A stretch of DNA of 64,000 nt, from NCBI GenBank assembly GCA_030272155.1, contig CP126201.1, forward strand, positions 3,012,501-3,076,500. Direction: 5' to 3'. The notes under the pieces are model-generated. The model did no database searches and was not told the origin of the DNA. It saw only the letters and a list, made by a program, of their open reading frames with translations. The DNA is from Tetradesmus obliquus (Eukaryota; Chlorophyta; Chlorophyceae; Sphaeropleales; Scenedesmaceae). The translations under genes were made by a program, and so were the position numbers. Positions 42,957 through 54,247 of this stretch are shown piece by piece; position 1 is the stretch's first letter, and each line of letters starts with the position of its first letter.

Positions 42957-45245
42957 ATGGCACTCCGAGTTCGCGCATTCGCGGCTGCATCTGCAGCAAC
43001 AAGCAGGCCAGTCAGCGTTCACATGTGCTCTGCACGCGTGGCTGCTCGGCGTAGCGTGGTGGCGCAGGCAGCAGGTGAAAGCAGCAGCATCAGCCTGGTA
43101 GCATTATCTAGCCAGCAATCGCTTTGCATGCGGCTACTCCAACACAAGCAACTCGCGCCTGATAACGTCTGACTATCTTCTCATCGCGTTCAAACTCGCT
43201 CCCTGCCCTGTTTGACCCTGCAACAATGATTCCTGCAAGCAGACATGCCTGATGCCATGAAGCAGCAGATGGCGCAGGCCATGCAGGACCCTGCCATGGC
43301 AGAAAAGATGCGCCAGATGCAGGAGATGATGCAGCGGCCCGAGATGCAGCAGCAGATGGCGGAGATGCAGGCCTACATGCAGAACCAGCAGCTGCAGCAG
43401 CGCATGCAGGAGCTGCGCAGCGACCCAGGTGCGTGCGGCGCAATGCCAACTCATTACTAGCGTGCTGTTTGAAGCAGTTGGGAAGTGACAAGATGCACCA
43501 GATGATGGCCTGCAGCTTTTCAAATTGTATGTATGACTGATATATTTTCTGAACACTGCAAAGTGCACCCCATCACTGCACGTCACCCCATCACAATTTC
43601 AGCTGATTTCACTGCCCATCTGCTCCGCCCATTGTCATGCTCCGCCCCCCCCCCCCCCCCCCTCCCCACCAGCCTGCATTGTCCGCTCACCACAAACCGC
43701 TCTATACGATCACACTCCGAACTTCACACCCTGAACCTCACACCCCTCAAAGTTGACGGAGTTATTTGAGGACATCCAGAAAATTGGCACGGGCGCTCTT
43801 GTGAATTACGCGAATGACCCACCCACCACGCACCTCATAGCCAAGTTCAAACCCTGAACTTCACACCCTGAACTTCTCACTGCAAACTTCTTCGCAGAGT
43901 TCAAGGAGATGTTCGAGGACATCCAGAAGGGCGGCATGGGAGCGCTCATGAAGTACATGAACGACCCTCGCGTGCTGGCCAAGCTGGGCAGCAAGCTGGG
44001 AGACGTGCCGGTGAGCTCTATTGTACCCTCAACATGCTGTATTTGTTGTTTCAGTGCATTATGTAGCAGTCATTGGTGTGGCTGTGTGGAGTGTTTGTAA
44101 GAGCAGCGTGCTGGCCAAGCTGGGCAGCAAGCTGGGCGACGTGCCGGTGAGAATAATCATCTGCTTTGTATGCTGGGAATCAAACTGTAGCTGTCAATTT
44201 TGGTGGTTTTGTGGGATGTGCATGTGCAGCGTGCTGGCCAAGCTGGGCAGCAAGCTCGGTGATGTGCTGGTGAGCACAACAGTGTCTTCAGATTGCTTTC
44301 AGCGTTGTTTCAGTGCATGTAGCAGTCATTGTGTGGCTGTGTGGAGTGTCTGTAAGAGCAGCGTGCTGGCCAAGCTGGGCAGCAAGCTGGGTGACGTGCC
44401 GGTGAGAATAATCATCTGCTTTGTATGCTGGGAATCGAACTGTAGCTGTCAATTGTGGTGGTTTTGTGGGACGTGCATGGGCAAGCTGGGCAGCAAGCTG
44501 AGTGATGTGCCGGTGAGCACGCAATATTCAGCACTTCACATTCTTGGCTTGGAATGTCCAAACTGTAGCAGCTGCACTCTTTTGTCAGGTGTGCTGGTGG
44601 GCATGCCAGACTGTTACGAAATTACGCGTAACCACCTGGTGTTGCCACTGCAGTGCTGCACTTAAGGCACAGTGGACTGTTGTGAGACGTGCAGGTGGTC
44701 ATGCCAGACTGTAGCAGTTGATTGCGTTATATTTCTGTGAGCTGTTTCATGCGCATGCTTGTGGTTGTGTGACAGCTGTGCCCCTGCTCCTTCTGCTGTG
44801 TATGTGCGTCTGTCCAATACAGGTGCCCGCGCCAGGTGCAGCAGCAGCAAGCGCAGCAGCAGCAGCGCCGCCGTCAGCAGCAGCAGCAGCTGGTGTGGAG
44901 ATAGACAACCTGTTTGATGCTGCCAAGTGAGCTCCGCTGTGCATGATAGCGATCGCAGTGTCGCGCATCACAGTGGACTGGTTTGGTTGCAGCGGAAAGC
45001 AAAAGGATTGATTATGGAATCATATCAGAAGGGCACCAGCAGCATGCATGTCAGGACTGTACGCAGACCCGCAGCCAATTGTGATCACAAACCACTGCTG
45101 CGGGTGCCTGTGCTTGTGCCTGTGACTGTGAATGCGCCTGACCGTGCTGCTGCTGCTGCTGCTGCTGCTGCCGCAGGTATGGTGATGTGGAGGCAGTGGA
45201 GGACTTCATCGCCATCGGCAAGGTGGGGCAACAACCGTAGCTTGT

Positions 45246-45276
<31 letters not shown>

Positions 45277-46843
45277 ATGGCACTGTTGAATGATAAGGCA
45301 TAGCAGAAGCCTGGGCGAAGCGCTGATGTGTGTATTGTGTTGTCCTTCTGAAGGATGTTGCTGCCGGGCTTGGCGAGCCCCGCACGTTGCTTAATTATGC
45401 CGCCGGCGGCAAACACACCCTATTGCTAACAGTAGTACTCGCTTTTTTTGTAACGAGCCTGTCGACAAGACACTGCGTGACACCACACTGCTCTGTCTTT
45501 CTGTGGTTCCTCTCTTTTTGCTGTTCCTGCAGGACGTGTGTGCCGGGGACGGCGAGTCACGCACACCGCTGCACTATGCCGCCGGCTACAACCACGCAGA
45601 GATCGCGATCATGCTGCTGGAGGCGGGAGCCAAGCTGGAGGCCAGGGACTCCAAGGTGGGCATAAAGAGTAGCAGTGCTGCAGGCTTTCTCTTATGTGTG
45701 ATATCCAGTCGCTGGTAACATGCGACCGCATGCTGCCAGTGGTACTGTGGTCACGGACGCAGCACACTGACCGGCTCCCAGCCACACAGTTGCAAGCATG
45801 CCGCATACATTGTATGCATGCCTGCTGCACGGTCATGTGCATTTGAACTCGTTGTTGCCGGCCGCTGCCGTTGCTGTGCGGCATGCGCAGGGCAACACGC
45901 CGCTGCACTACGCAGCCGGCTACGGGCGGCCGCAGCTGGTGGAGCGTTTAGCTTCTGGCTGCAGCCGACCAATCTGTCGCTGCTCTGCTGTTTCATTGCA
46001 GGGCAACACGCCGCTGCACTACGCAGCCGGCTACGGGCGGCCAGCTGGTGGTGCCGTTGAAAAATCCAAATGGCTGATCAGTATGATGTGGATGTTGCTA
46101 CCGCTGCAATTTATATCTGCAGGGCAACACGCCGCTGCACTACGCTGCCGGCTATGGGCGGCCGCAGCTGGTGGAGCTGCTGCTGGCCCGTGGCGCTGAT
46201 GCAGCGGCAACCAACGAGTCTGGCAAGACCGCCTACGAACTCGCTACGTGAGTGTGCAGAAGGACATATCTGTAGATACATTAGATGTGTTGCGCATGGC
46301 GCTGATGCGGCAGCGACCAACGCGTCCGGCAAGACTGCATGTGAGCTGGCCACGTGAGCTGGCTTCTAGCATGTGGTGCAGCGCTGGAACCGTTGGCAGC
46401 GCGTGGGTGTCGGCACGATGTGGCCGCGCAACAGCATTTGATATTGCCGAGGGTTGCATGCCCAGCTTTGCCGGTTCAGCTCTTGCTATGCGGGCTGTCT
46501 AGTGTTTCAAGCAGGCGGAGGAACGCAGCACACGGCACACACCACTTAAGCGTGTCATAATCGTTTCATCGGAGTAGGATACAGCCTTTCAGCGCCAGAG
46601 CCAACTTCAGCCCCGCTTACATGTTGTAAAACGAAAACTCTCCAATCACACCAGTCGCTCCCAGCTGACGACTGCACGGTACCGCCTGGTAGGCCTACCC
46701 TTGGGAATGTGCGGATGCTGTCAGCATATGTAATGGCACAGCCAGTGATGCGTGGGAGGCCGTGCCAGTCGCATGCACATTGCATGTTAATGTGCTTGGG
46801 TCTTAAAAGGTAGTAAGGGTGCCACCCTTACTTGTGTGTTACA

Positions 46844-46890
<47 letters not shown>

Positions 46891-46953
46891 AGGCTTGATG
46901 AGCGCAACCCTCTGACAAAGGAGCAGGCAGTGCTTGAGAAGCTCAAGGTGTAG
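42957..46953 (+). CDS. AKR2-like STI1/ankyrin-repeat protein with transit-peptide-like N-terminus
   Basis: Eight exons (42957-43074, 43243-43428, 43898-44010, 44823-44926, 45177-45222, 45533-45655, 46123-46247, 46893-46953) give 291 aa; Arabidopsis AKR2A has 342. After a basic, Ala/Ser/Arg-rich start of about 38 residues with no acidic residue, MPDAMKQQMAQAMQDPAM begins a Met/Gln-rich STI1-type helical region, continuing DPEFKEMFEDIQKGGMGALM and LAKLGSKLGDVP. Two to three ankyrin repeats follow (RTPLHYAAGYNHAEIAIMLL, GNTPLHYAAGYGRPQLVELL, GKTAYELAT), then a short C-terminus NPLTKEQAVLEKLKV. In plants AKR2 is a cytosolic chaperone that delivers outer-envelope proteins to chloroplasts. The N-terminus here looks like a chloroplast transit peptide, which would be different. 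A TGTAA signal lies 158 bp downstream. Confidence 0.9.
43757..43843 (+). repeat. Decayed copy of AKR2-like exon 3
   Basis: Reads ELFEDIQKIGTGALVNYAND, clearly related to EMFEDIQKGGMGALMKYMND of exon 43898-44010, which lies 55 bp downstream. No convincing acceptor. Confidence 0.75.
44104..44520 (+). repeat. Four copies of the 3' edge of AKR2-like exon 3
   Basis: SVLAKLGSKLGDVP plus GTGAG donor recurs, ending at 44149, 44272, 44402 and 44513. Copies one and three share about 150 bp of almost identical flanks at 253-bp spacing, showing a second-order duplication. All four keep the frame; copy two has VL for VP. Confidence 0.9.
45351..45410 (+). repeat. Decayed copy of AKR2-like ankyrin exon 6
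   Basis: Reads DVAAGLGEPRTLLNYAAGG against the parent DVCAGDGESRTPLHYAAGY, 180 bp upstream of the real exon. Confidence 0.75.
45891..46353 (+). repeat. Copies of AKR2-like ankyrin exon 7
   Basis: GNTPLHYAAGYGRP blocks with CGCAG or TGCAG acceptors lie at 45891-45942 and 46002-46048, upstream of the full exon 46123-46247. After that exon, 46290-46353 repeats its end (HGADAAATNASGKTACELAT plus GTGAGC). Confidence 0.85.
46843..46892 (+). repeat. (CTG)n tract forming the 3' end of the last AKR2-like intron
   Basis: About 16 CTG units run straight into CTGCAG|GCTTGATG, the acceptor of the last exon. Confidence 0.9.
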
Positions 46954-47110
46954 CCGGCAGCAGCAGATGCACACCATACACTCGGTACTTTTCAAGTGAC
47001 ATGATACGGTCTTGCAGGACGCTAAAGGCAGGCTGATGTTGTGTGCAGCCCCTGGCTTCAGGTTGCTTCGTGTGCCTCAGCATGGCGGTTGGCACCAAAG
47101 GGTGTCCATG

Positions 47111-47115
47111 TGTAA
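47111..47115 (+). terminator. TGTAA polyadenylation-type signal of the AKR2-like gene
   Basis: TGTAA, the usual volvocine poly(A) signal, 158 bp after the stop. Confidence 0.5.
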
Positions 47116-48273
47116 CACCATGTACGTTCGTGTGACGACTACCCAAGCATATCGGTAGTTCTGGACCCGGCCAAAAGGTGCCAAGCAGCCTGGGGTGCAG
47201 GCTTTCCATCTACTTTTAACTTGAAGCGTTCACTGCACCGACCTGCTATTGGCGAGAAACATGTCAGGAGGGCCAGGTTCGGTTTTGGTGCAAATTCAAA
47301 TGTTACAGAGCTGTTCAAAGGAAGGCCCTAGTCAAATATTGCAATCAACATGCTGATGCTCGGGTCCAAAAAGGCTTGTATGCACTGGTATGACCAGCAG
47401 CAGCAGCTGCCGCCTGCCAGCTGGCACTGGCAGGAGATGAACCAGGTAGTGCCGGCGTCAACAAATACAACTGTACCCGCTGGTCTAAAGCTGGTCTAAA
47501 GCTACTAGCACTGAGTGCATAACACATCTAGCAAGAGCTGCACCTGCAGCTGGCTGCCTGCGTGCCATGCAGCTCAGTGAGCTGCCAGTTGAGGTGGCTG
47601 CACCAACACACATTCTGAATTCAGAACGTGTTAGTCAACTGGCCGGCCGTATGCAGCGATGCGATGCAATGTGTGCCATGTCAGCATGGCATGCAAGTAA
47701 TCAATAGTCAAGCTTCCAGCAGTGCAGACAACAAACTAAACGTACTGTTGGGTTCCCCGCACTGCAGCCGTATGTACGGCATCAACAGCAATTGCTGCAA
47801 CCAAGCAACGCGTCAGCCTGCAAACGTCTGCAGCTGCATAAGCTCGCGCAGTGACATATGCCGGCGCTGGCAGCGATGAAACATAGAACCCGAGCACAGC
47901 TGCTGTGAGGCAGCATGCATGTCTCAGCATGCTTGGCCTCGCATGATACAAATACACAACCGGCACAAACCAAACTACATATGCTACCTGCAAGTCAGAA
48001 ACATTGCAGCTAGCTGACGCGCTGAACGACGCCTGCTGCATGCTGCAGCCAGCCTACTATGCAACATATGCTACCTGCCACCAGACGCAGCTGCTCTCAG
48101 CTGATCGGCTGACCACAACCTGCCGCATGCTGCAGCCAGCACCAATGCAGCCGCAGCAGCGCTGCAGCTGACTGCAGTGGTGCCGCACCGCTGCTGGCTG
48201 CCTGTGCTGCTGAAATCAGCACAGTGGCCGAGCCACATTGTCACTGTCTACGTTAATAACACAAAAGACTGCG
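47116..48273. other. Intergenic, no supported gene
   Basis: Between converging 3' ends of the AKR2-like and GH9 genes; no coding motif seen. Confidence 0.5.
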
Positions 48274-49999
48274 TTACTGTGGCACTGCTGCCTTGCAGAT
48301 CCAGAAGTACTGGTTGTTGGGCTGGCACACCTGGCCCTGCAGGCAGCAAAGCAGCAAGCCAGCACATGGTGGATTGCCAGGTCAGCGAACAGCTCCTCTG
48401 TTTGTGCATACAAAAGCAGAAAGTCTGGCAGGCTGCTAGCAAGCTCAGCCAAAAGCATGAGCTCGGAAACATTGCTGCGCACTCGATTGAGCAGTCAGCA
48501 GCACAGAATAGCAGTGTTGGCTGTGTATGGTTGCACCTACCGCTGGGCAGCAATAGCCAGGCCACAGGCCGTCAGTGTTGCCGCGAGAGTCGCCAAGGCC
48601 GCCGCACTGTGTGTAGTCAGGCACCTTCTTGCAGGCAGGCACGCCTGTGAATGTTGGTCAAACATACACATTGCAGCAGCAGCAGCAGCAGCAGCAGCAG
48701 CGTGTCAGCGTGATGGTTCCAGCAAAGGAAAGTGTCATGCACATTGAACGTACTAGCAAGACACCGCTTGCCCGTGCACATGATTGCAACACGATCAGCA
48801 GCACGGCTGGAATTGCATGGTATTAAACTCCTATACCAGCGCAGCGCCGCACCTGTGCCGTGGTTGGAGCAGGTGCGCGTCAAGGCAACTCCATCACAGC
48901 TGCAAAGTGCTCACACAACACGACACACGCATACGTACACTACGTACAAGCACACCACACCACCACCGCCGCACCTGTGCCGTGGTTGGAGCAGGTGCGC
49001 GTCTTGCGCTGCGCATCGAAGGCCGCAAGGCCCGCGGCAGCGCCAGTGAAGCCCGCATTGAAGTCCATAGCCACCTCGCTGCGCTGGTAGTCGTTGCGGA
49101 TGTCGGGGAACTTGTCGGACTGGTCTGGGCCGCCAACAAGGCCACCCAGCACCTGCACAGTATACAGACAGAAGGTTATGTGAGCAGCAGAAGAAGAATG
49201 GAGGACTGCTGGTGCACGGGTATGCAAGTTTATTGATTATGAGGCTCCCTGTACAATATGCAACTGCTGGCTGACGCACCTTGATCTTGGCGGGCGCGTC
49301 GCTCATGAAGCTGTCCAGGTTGCAGCAGTTGGCGCCAGTCTCGCCGGCGCAGCAGGTGCCGTTCTCCACCTTGCGGCAGGGCTCCTGGTAGTCGACGTTG
49401 CAGGCGGACTGGCGGTGGTGGGGGCGCTTGGGCTGGTCAGGACCGTAGCCGATCAGGTAGGACTTTCCTGCAGCGCAGCAGCAGCCGTAAGCAACAGTCA
49501 GGTACAGCAAAGGAGCCAAGGGTGAGGCTTGCCTTGCAGTGTGTGCGGCTCTGGTATTTGTGTAGCTATCAGACTGGCAGCCACAAAGAGGCAGCTTGGA
49601 AGCACCGTTTATTGTCTTGAAGCACCGTTTAATGTCTTGAAGCACCGTTTATTGTCTTGAAGCACCGTTTATTGTCTTGAAGCACCGTTTATTGTCTTGA
49701 AGCCGCTGCTCCATCCGATCAAAGCCAGGCTCTCAGAACGGCAAGCTGCAGGGAGGACATTGCATCATGCGTGTGATGTAGCGCATGTGACTGCGTGCCC
49801 ATGCGTTCTTTGCTGTCGGCAGACACTGCAGTGCACAGTAACATAACCAACATTCCGCAGGTCACTCACCGGTGCTGGTGCCTGTGATGTAGCGCATCTG
49901 GCTGCGCGCCCAGCAGATGTGCGCCTCTGCGTTGTCTCCGTACTTGCCCATGATGGTGGCCAGGAACATCATGTTGCCCGTGTTGCGCAGCGTGCCCCT

Positions 50000-50046
<47 letters not shown>

Positions 50047-50109
50047 TCAACAGTCAGTTATGATGGTGGCCAGGAACATCATGTTGCCCGTTTTGCGCAG
50101 CGTGCCCCT

Positions 50110-50162
<53 letters not shown>

Positions 50163-51795
50163 CGCAAGTGCACAATTCAGCGAGGGCGTCCTACAGCATG
50201 GTGTTGCGGCAGTTGATTGATTGCACACCGGCAACCAGCAGCAAATGCTGCTTGTGTACATCAAGTGGTAGGCAGTGCGTCACATGCAGCCAGCTGGCTT
50301 GGAGCACACAGCCACACACCGACAAATGTAACAATAAGTATAAACAACAATAACATAACAATGTAACAAATTATGTAACGCGTCACTCACCAGTCGCTGT
50401 AGTAGGCCAAGCCCTTTGGTGTGTAGCACACGTTTGCGTAGCTCTCCTTGGGGCACTTGCTGCTGGTGTCCTCCACTCAGCCAACACATAACCCTCCAGG
50501 TACAGCTTGGCCACAGCAGCAACGCAAACACACAAATAAGAAGTGTGACACAAATAACAGTAACATAACAATGTAACACTCCACTCACCAGTCGCTGTAG
50601 TAGGCCAGGCCCTTGGGTGTGTAGCACACGTTTGAGTAGCTCTCCTTGGGGCACTTGCTGCTGGTGTCCTCCCACTTGGCCAGCACATAGCCCTCCAGGT
50701 ACAGCTTGGCCACAGCAGCAACAGGCTCCAGGTCAATTGACACCACCAGGGCAGCCACTCCGGGCATGACTGCATCATAGTCGTAGCTGTTGATGTGAGG
50801 CAGGCGGCAGCGGCAGAGGGCAAGCAAATGTGAGTGACAAGCTGGGGCAGGTGGTGCAGGAACAGCTTGGCTGCAGCTTGGCCACAGCATGGCAACAGCA
50901 GCAACAGGCTCCAGGTCAATTGACACCACCAGGGCAGCCACTCCTGGCATGACTGCATCGTAGTCGTAGCTGTTGATGTGAGGCAGGCGGCAGCGGCAGA
51001 GGGCAGGCGAATGTTAGTGATAAGCTGGGGCAGGTGGTGCGGGAAAAGCTTGGCTACAGCTTGGCAACAGCATGGCAACAGCAGCAACAGGCTCCAGGTC
51101 AATTTGCACCACCAGGGCAGCCACTCCGGGCATGACTGCATCATAATCGTAGCTGTGTTTAGTTTGCAAGTGGGTTTTTGCAGGGCAGAGACACAAAGGC
51201 GAAGAGGAAGAGGCAGGCAAGCAGATGTTAGTGTCAAGTTGGCTGCAAGCAGTTTCCCTAAACACAGCAAAAAACAACCTCTACAGGCTGCCATTCGCTC
51301 AGTCCTGCGCAGCGACGCACCTTGCAATATGAAGGACACTGACAAACACCAGCAGTACTCACCCCAGGCCATACTTGATGTTGTCGATGGAAACGGCCCC
51401 GTTGAACTGAGACACAGCCTCATCGCAGAACTCGCCATCATACTTGCACAGCCAGCCTTGCGAGCTCAGCATACAACAGCCGCACAGCAGCATCACTCAC
51501 CCCAAGCTCTACTTCAGGTTGTTGACAGAGTTCACATCCTCACATCGGCGCAGCACAACACAGCCACCTCATTCACTACCTGATCAGCGCAGCCGCAGCA
51601 GCACTCACCCCAGGCCATACTTCATGTTGTTGATGGAAATCGCGCCGTTGAACTGCGCCACCGCCTCATCGCAGAACTCGCCGTCATACTTGCACAGCCA
51701 GCCGGCAGCCCAGGCCATCTGCGCGGTGTAGCCATCGGGCCAGAAGGAGCTGTAGGCCTGGAACACACCGTTGGGGGTCTTCCAGCTGCAAAGTG

Positions 51796-51827
<32 letters not shown>

Positions 51828-54247
51828 GCAGACGGCAGGTTTGCGAAACCTGAGTCTGTATGTTGTTGGCTGTCGTGGTTGCTGACAGCATGATCATACT
51901 ATGGCCGGAGACAGCAGGTGTGCTGCCACGGCCCACAAACGCACTTCATGTTGTGCACGGCCCGTAAGCTTGACCAAACACTGCCACTAATAGCGCAGCT
52001 TGTTCAGGCTCAGGCTCAAGTAAGTCAGCTCAAGCCGGCAAAACCCGTTGCCAGCACTCACTTCAGGGGGTAGGCCTTAGCAAAGTCATACGCCTGCTGC
52101 GCATGCTTGAACAGCTTGGCGGCATACGCATCCTGGCCCAGCCCGCGGAACAGCGCCGCACTAGCAGCAAAGGCAGCGGCATACTCGGACGCCAGGTCAG
52201 CGCCGGGCCTGTCCTTGTCAGCGATGTAGGTGGTGCGGCTGTTGGTGGCGTGCTCAGGGCGGCCAAAGTACCAGTGGTCGGGGCGGGCGGAGATCTGCAT
52301 TACGGAGAGAATTGTGCAGCGGTAGGGCAGGTGTGAGATGCAGAGGCGAGGCTGCGCACCAAACCATGCAGCCATGTTGATGCTGTACATTGTGCTGCTG
52401 GCTGCGGCGTTCAAAGCAAGAGGTGAGCCGGCAGGCATGCTGCAGCTGCTGCCTCTGCAGCTCAAGCAAAGCAGCCTGAGTCTGCTAGGCTAAGCTGCAC
52501 AATGCACGCTACACCACAGACAGACCGCTGCTGGTTGCTCCAGCGCCGCACCTGTCCCACGAATGCGTTGTCCTCTGGTGCATCACCCGACTTGATGTGT
52601 GCCTTCATCAGCCAATCAGCGCCCCACTTGACAATGCGCACGGCAACATCCCTGCAGCAACAACGTAAGTATGCACAGTCAGTCAGAAGCAGCAGAGAGC
52701 CAGCAGTGGATGGAGCTGTCCAGCTGCTGCCAGCATGCCGCTCTCACAACACATGAAGTAGCAGCTGCCAACGGTGCAAGACATGGCGTAAAAAGAGTTC
52801 AAGCAGGCTGGGGTTGAGTCAAGAACAGCAATATATTGTGTGTCACCAGTTGCCGCTGGAGGTGTATGCCTCCCTGGCACTGGCACTGGCATTTGGTTCG
52901 AGCAGTGTGGTTCAATCAGTGTGGTTCAAGCAGCTGGTTCTAGCATTCTGAGTTGAGCGCCTTACCAGTTGCCGCTGGAGGTGTATGCCTCCCTGAACTT
53001 TATGGCAGATCATTTATCGCAGATTCAGACAAACCCTGTTGACCGTTCTGGATCCAAGCCTGTCTACATTTGATGTACATTTGATATTAACCTGTCTCAC
53101 CAGTTGCCGCTGGAGGTGTATGCCTCCCTGAACTCCATCATGGAGAAGGCCAGGTTGGCCATGGTCCACGCCAGCGCGTGAGGGCACTTGAGGTAGTCTG
53201 AGACAGCAGCAGCAGCAGTGGGAGATGTCAGTCGGGCAGCTGTAAGGGTGACATGTACACCCTTTACATGTCAAGATCAAAGCATGTATACAGTAGTGAC
53301 AGTGTGTGTGAGCAGTTTCCTCAAAGAAATGCAGGTGTGTGTCTGCTGCTGCACATGCAGCAGCTGTGCAAGACTAAAACCGCTTATTCAAACAATGGCT
53401 CACCGCCTGCGTCGTAGAAGCCTCCTGCCAGGTCCACGCCGATGTCCTTGCCGTCGGTCAGGTGGGCACTCTTCTTGTAGCCGCCTGGCTTGCCGTGCAG
53501 CATGCGGTTCCAGCTGCAATGAGGCAAAGTAGTGACAGAATGGGGGCGTGACAGAGTTGGCAGATATGAGAGAACGACAGGCCAATGAGGAACTAAAAGG
53601 GGGCGCAGTCAGGCAGGCAGGAGTGCCGGTGTATTGTGACAGCGCAGCTACCGGCAGCCTCAGCACAAGCCGTCCTGCAGCTGCTCACTGCTGCTGCTGC
53701 TGCTGCCGCTGCTGCTGAAGCCGCTCTGCTGTATCACAAGTATATGTGATGTGACAAAGGAACTGCTTCTGCATTAGCCGCAAGCAACCATCCAGGCTGG
53801 CCACTTACGCAGGCAGGTCTCCAGCCATCTGGCCCTCATAGAACAGGTATGCCAGGGACAGCACTTCTTCGTAGTTGTCTTCCCTGCCGCTGCGTGCCTT
53901 GCGTGGCGCGGTGAAGGGGTCGCGCTTGGCAGCCGCTGACTCGGTCTGTGCTGCTGTCTCGGCAACACTGTTGCCCTGCAGCAAATAGAGGCAGTACAGT
54001 GGAACAGTACAGAGCAACAGGTGAGTGTGGGCGCAGCCTGGAGGCTGGTTTGACCGATTGCACTGCTGAATTGCTTGGCTCAATGCAGCAGTGTTGCTAG
54101 TTACGTAAAGACGGATATTTAAGCACGTTACTGCAGCAGCTGCTTGCATATCTTCTACACAAGGGTGGCTGCATGTGATGCGTGTGGCAGGCCATGGCTC
54201 ACCAGTACAAGTAGCAGCAGGCCCAGAACTATTACTGGCGCCCGCAT
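48274..54247 (-). CDS. Secreted GH9 endoglucanase with C-terminal CBM1-like module
   Basis: Thirteen exons (54203-54247, 53809-53975, 53404-53513, 53101-53197, 52552-52651, 52062-52294, 51609-51785, 50589-50786, 49870-49997, 49280-49467, 48975-49152, 48541-48644, 48274-48336) give 595 aa with every phase matching. MRAPVIVLGLLLLVL is a signal peptide. GH9 motifs: LAYLFYEGQMAGDLP, DLAGGFYDAGDY (D105/D108, base), DHWYFGRPEH, QMAWAAGWL, RPHHRQSAC (HHR 435-437), and LVGGPDQSDKF to YQRSEVAMDFNA with catalytic acid E507. The last two short exons encode PDYTQCGGLG, WPGYCCPA and GQVCQPNNQYFWIC, a Cys-rich cellulose-binding module resembling fungal CBM1. It likely cuts beta-1,4-glucan in the wall or medium. 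At least six exons have extra edge copies. Confidence 0.94.
48850..48890 (-). repeat. Copy of the end of GH9 exon 11
   Basis: CTCCAACCACGGCACAG plus GTGCGG is repeated about 115 bp downstream of the real donor at 48974. Confidence 0.7.
49616..49702 (-). repeat. 20-bp tandem repeat in a GH9 intron
   Basis: CTTGAAGCACCGTTTATTGT (plus-strand reading), about four and a half units, one with a single change. Confidence 0.9.
49998..50045 (-). repeat. Sense (CTG)n tract at the GH9 exon 9 acceptor
   Basis: About 16 sense CTG units end in CTGCAG|GGGCACG, the acceptor of exon 49870-49997. Confidence 0.9.
50058..50163 (-). repeat. Copy of GH9 exon 9 start with its own (CTG)n acceptor tract
   Basis: 50058-50107 reads GTLRKTGNMMFLATI (parent GTLRNTGNMMFLATI) and is preceded in sense by about 18 CTG units (50109-50163). 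Exon edge and tract were duplicated together. Confidence 0.85.
50391..50520 (-). repeat. Frameshifted copy of GH9 exon 8 end
   Basis: Matches the last roughly 130 bp of exon 50589-50786, including YTPKGLAYYSDW and the GTGAGT donor. It lacks one base in the TGGGAGGAC region, so the frame is broken. Confidence 0.85.
50861..51160 (-). repeat. Two copies of the start of GH9 exon 8
   Basis: YDYDAVMPGVAALVVSIDLE and following residues are repeated at about 50870-50970 and 51060-51156, upstream of the full exon at 50786. Spacing is about 190 bp. Confidence 0.85.
51358..51535 (-). repeat. Copies of the end of GH9 exon 7
   Basis: CKYDGEFCDEAVSQFNGAVS to KYGLG plus GTGAGT at 51358-51460, and a shorter decayed copy with a stop at about 51495-51535. 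Confidence 0.8.
52846..52997 (-). repeat. Two copies of the end of GH9 exon 4
   Basis: REAYTSSGNW sequence (plus strand CAGTTGCCGCTGGAGGTGTA) recurs at 52846-52875 and 52964-52995, downstream of the real exon end at 53101. Confidence 0.8.

Noticed and set aside
32856..43663. Homopolymer G (about 32857-32869) and C (about 43647-43663) runs as regulatory elements
   Set aside because: Both lie in introns beside exon copies and are more simply slippage tracts or sequencing-sensitive sites.
39543..49702. Tandem repeats of 20-33 bp that might suggest CRISPR arrays (39543-39676, 49616-49702)
   Set aside because: Units are contiguous with no unique spacers and lie in eukaryotic introns.
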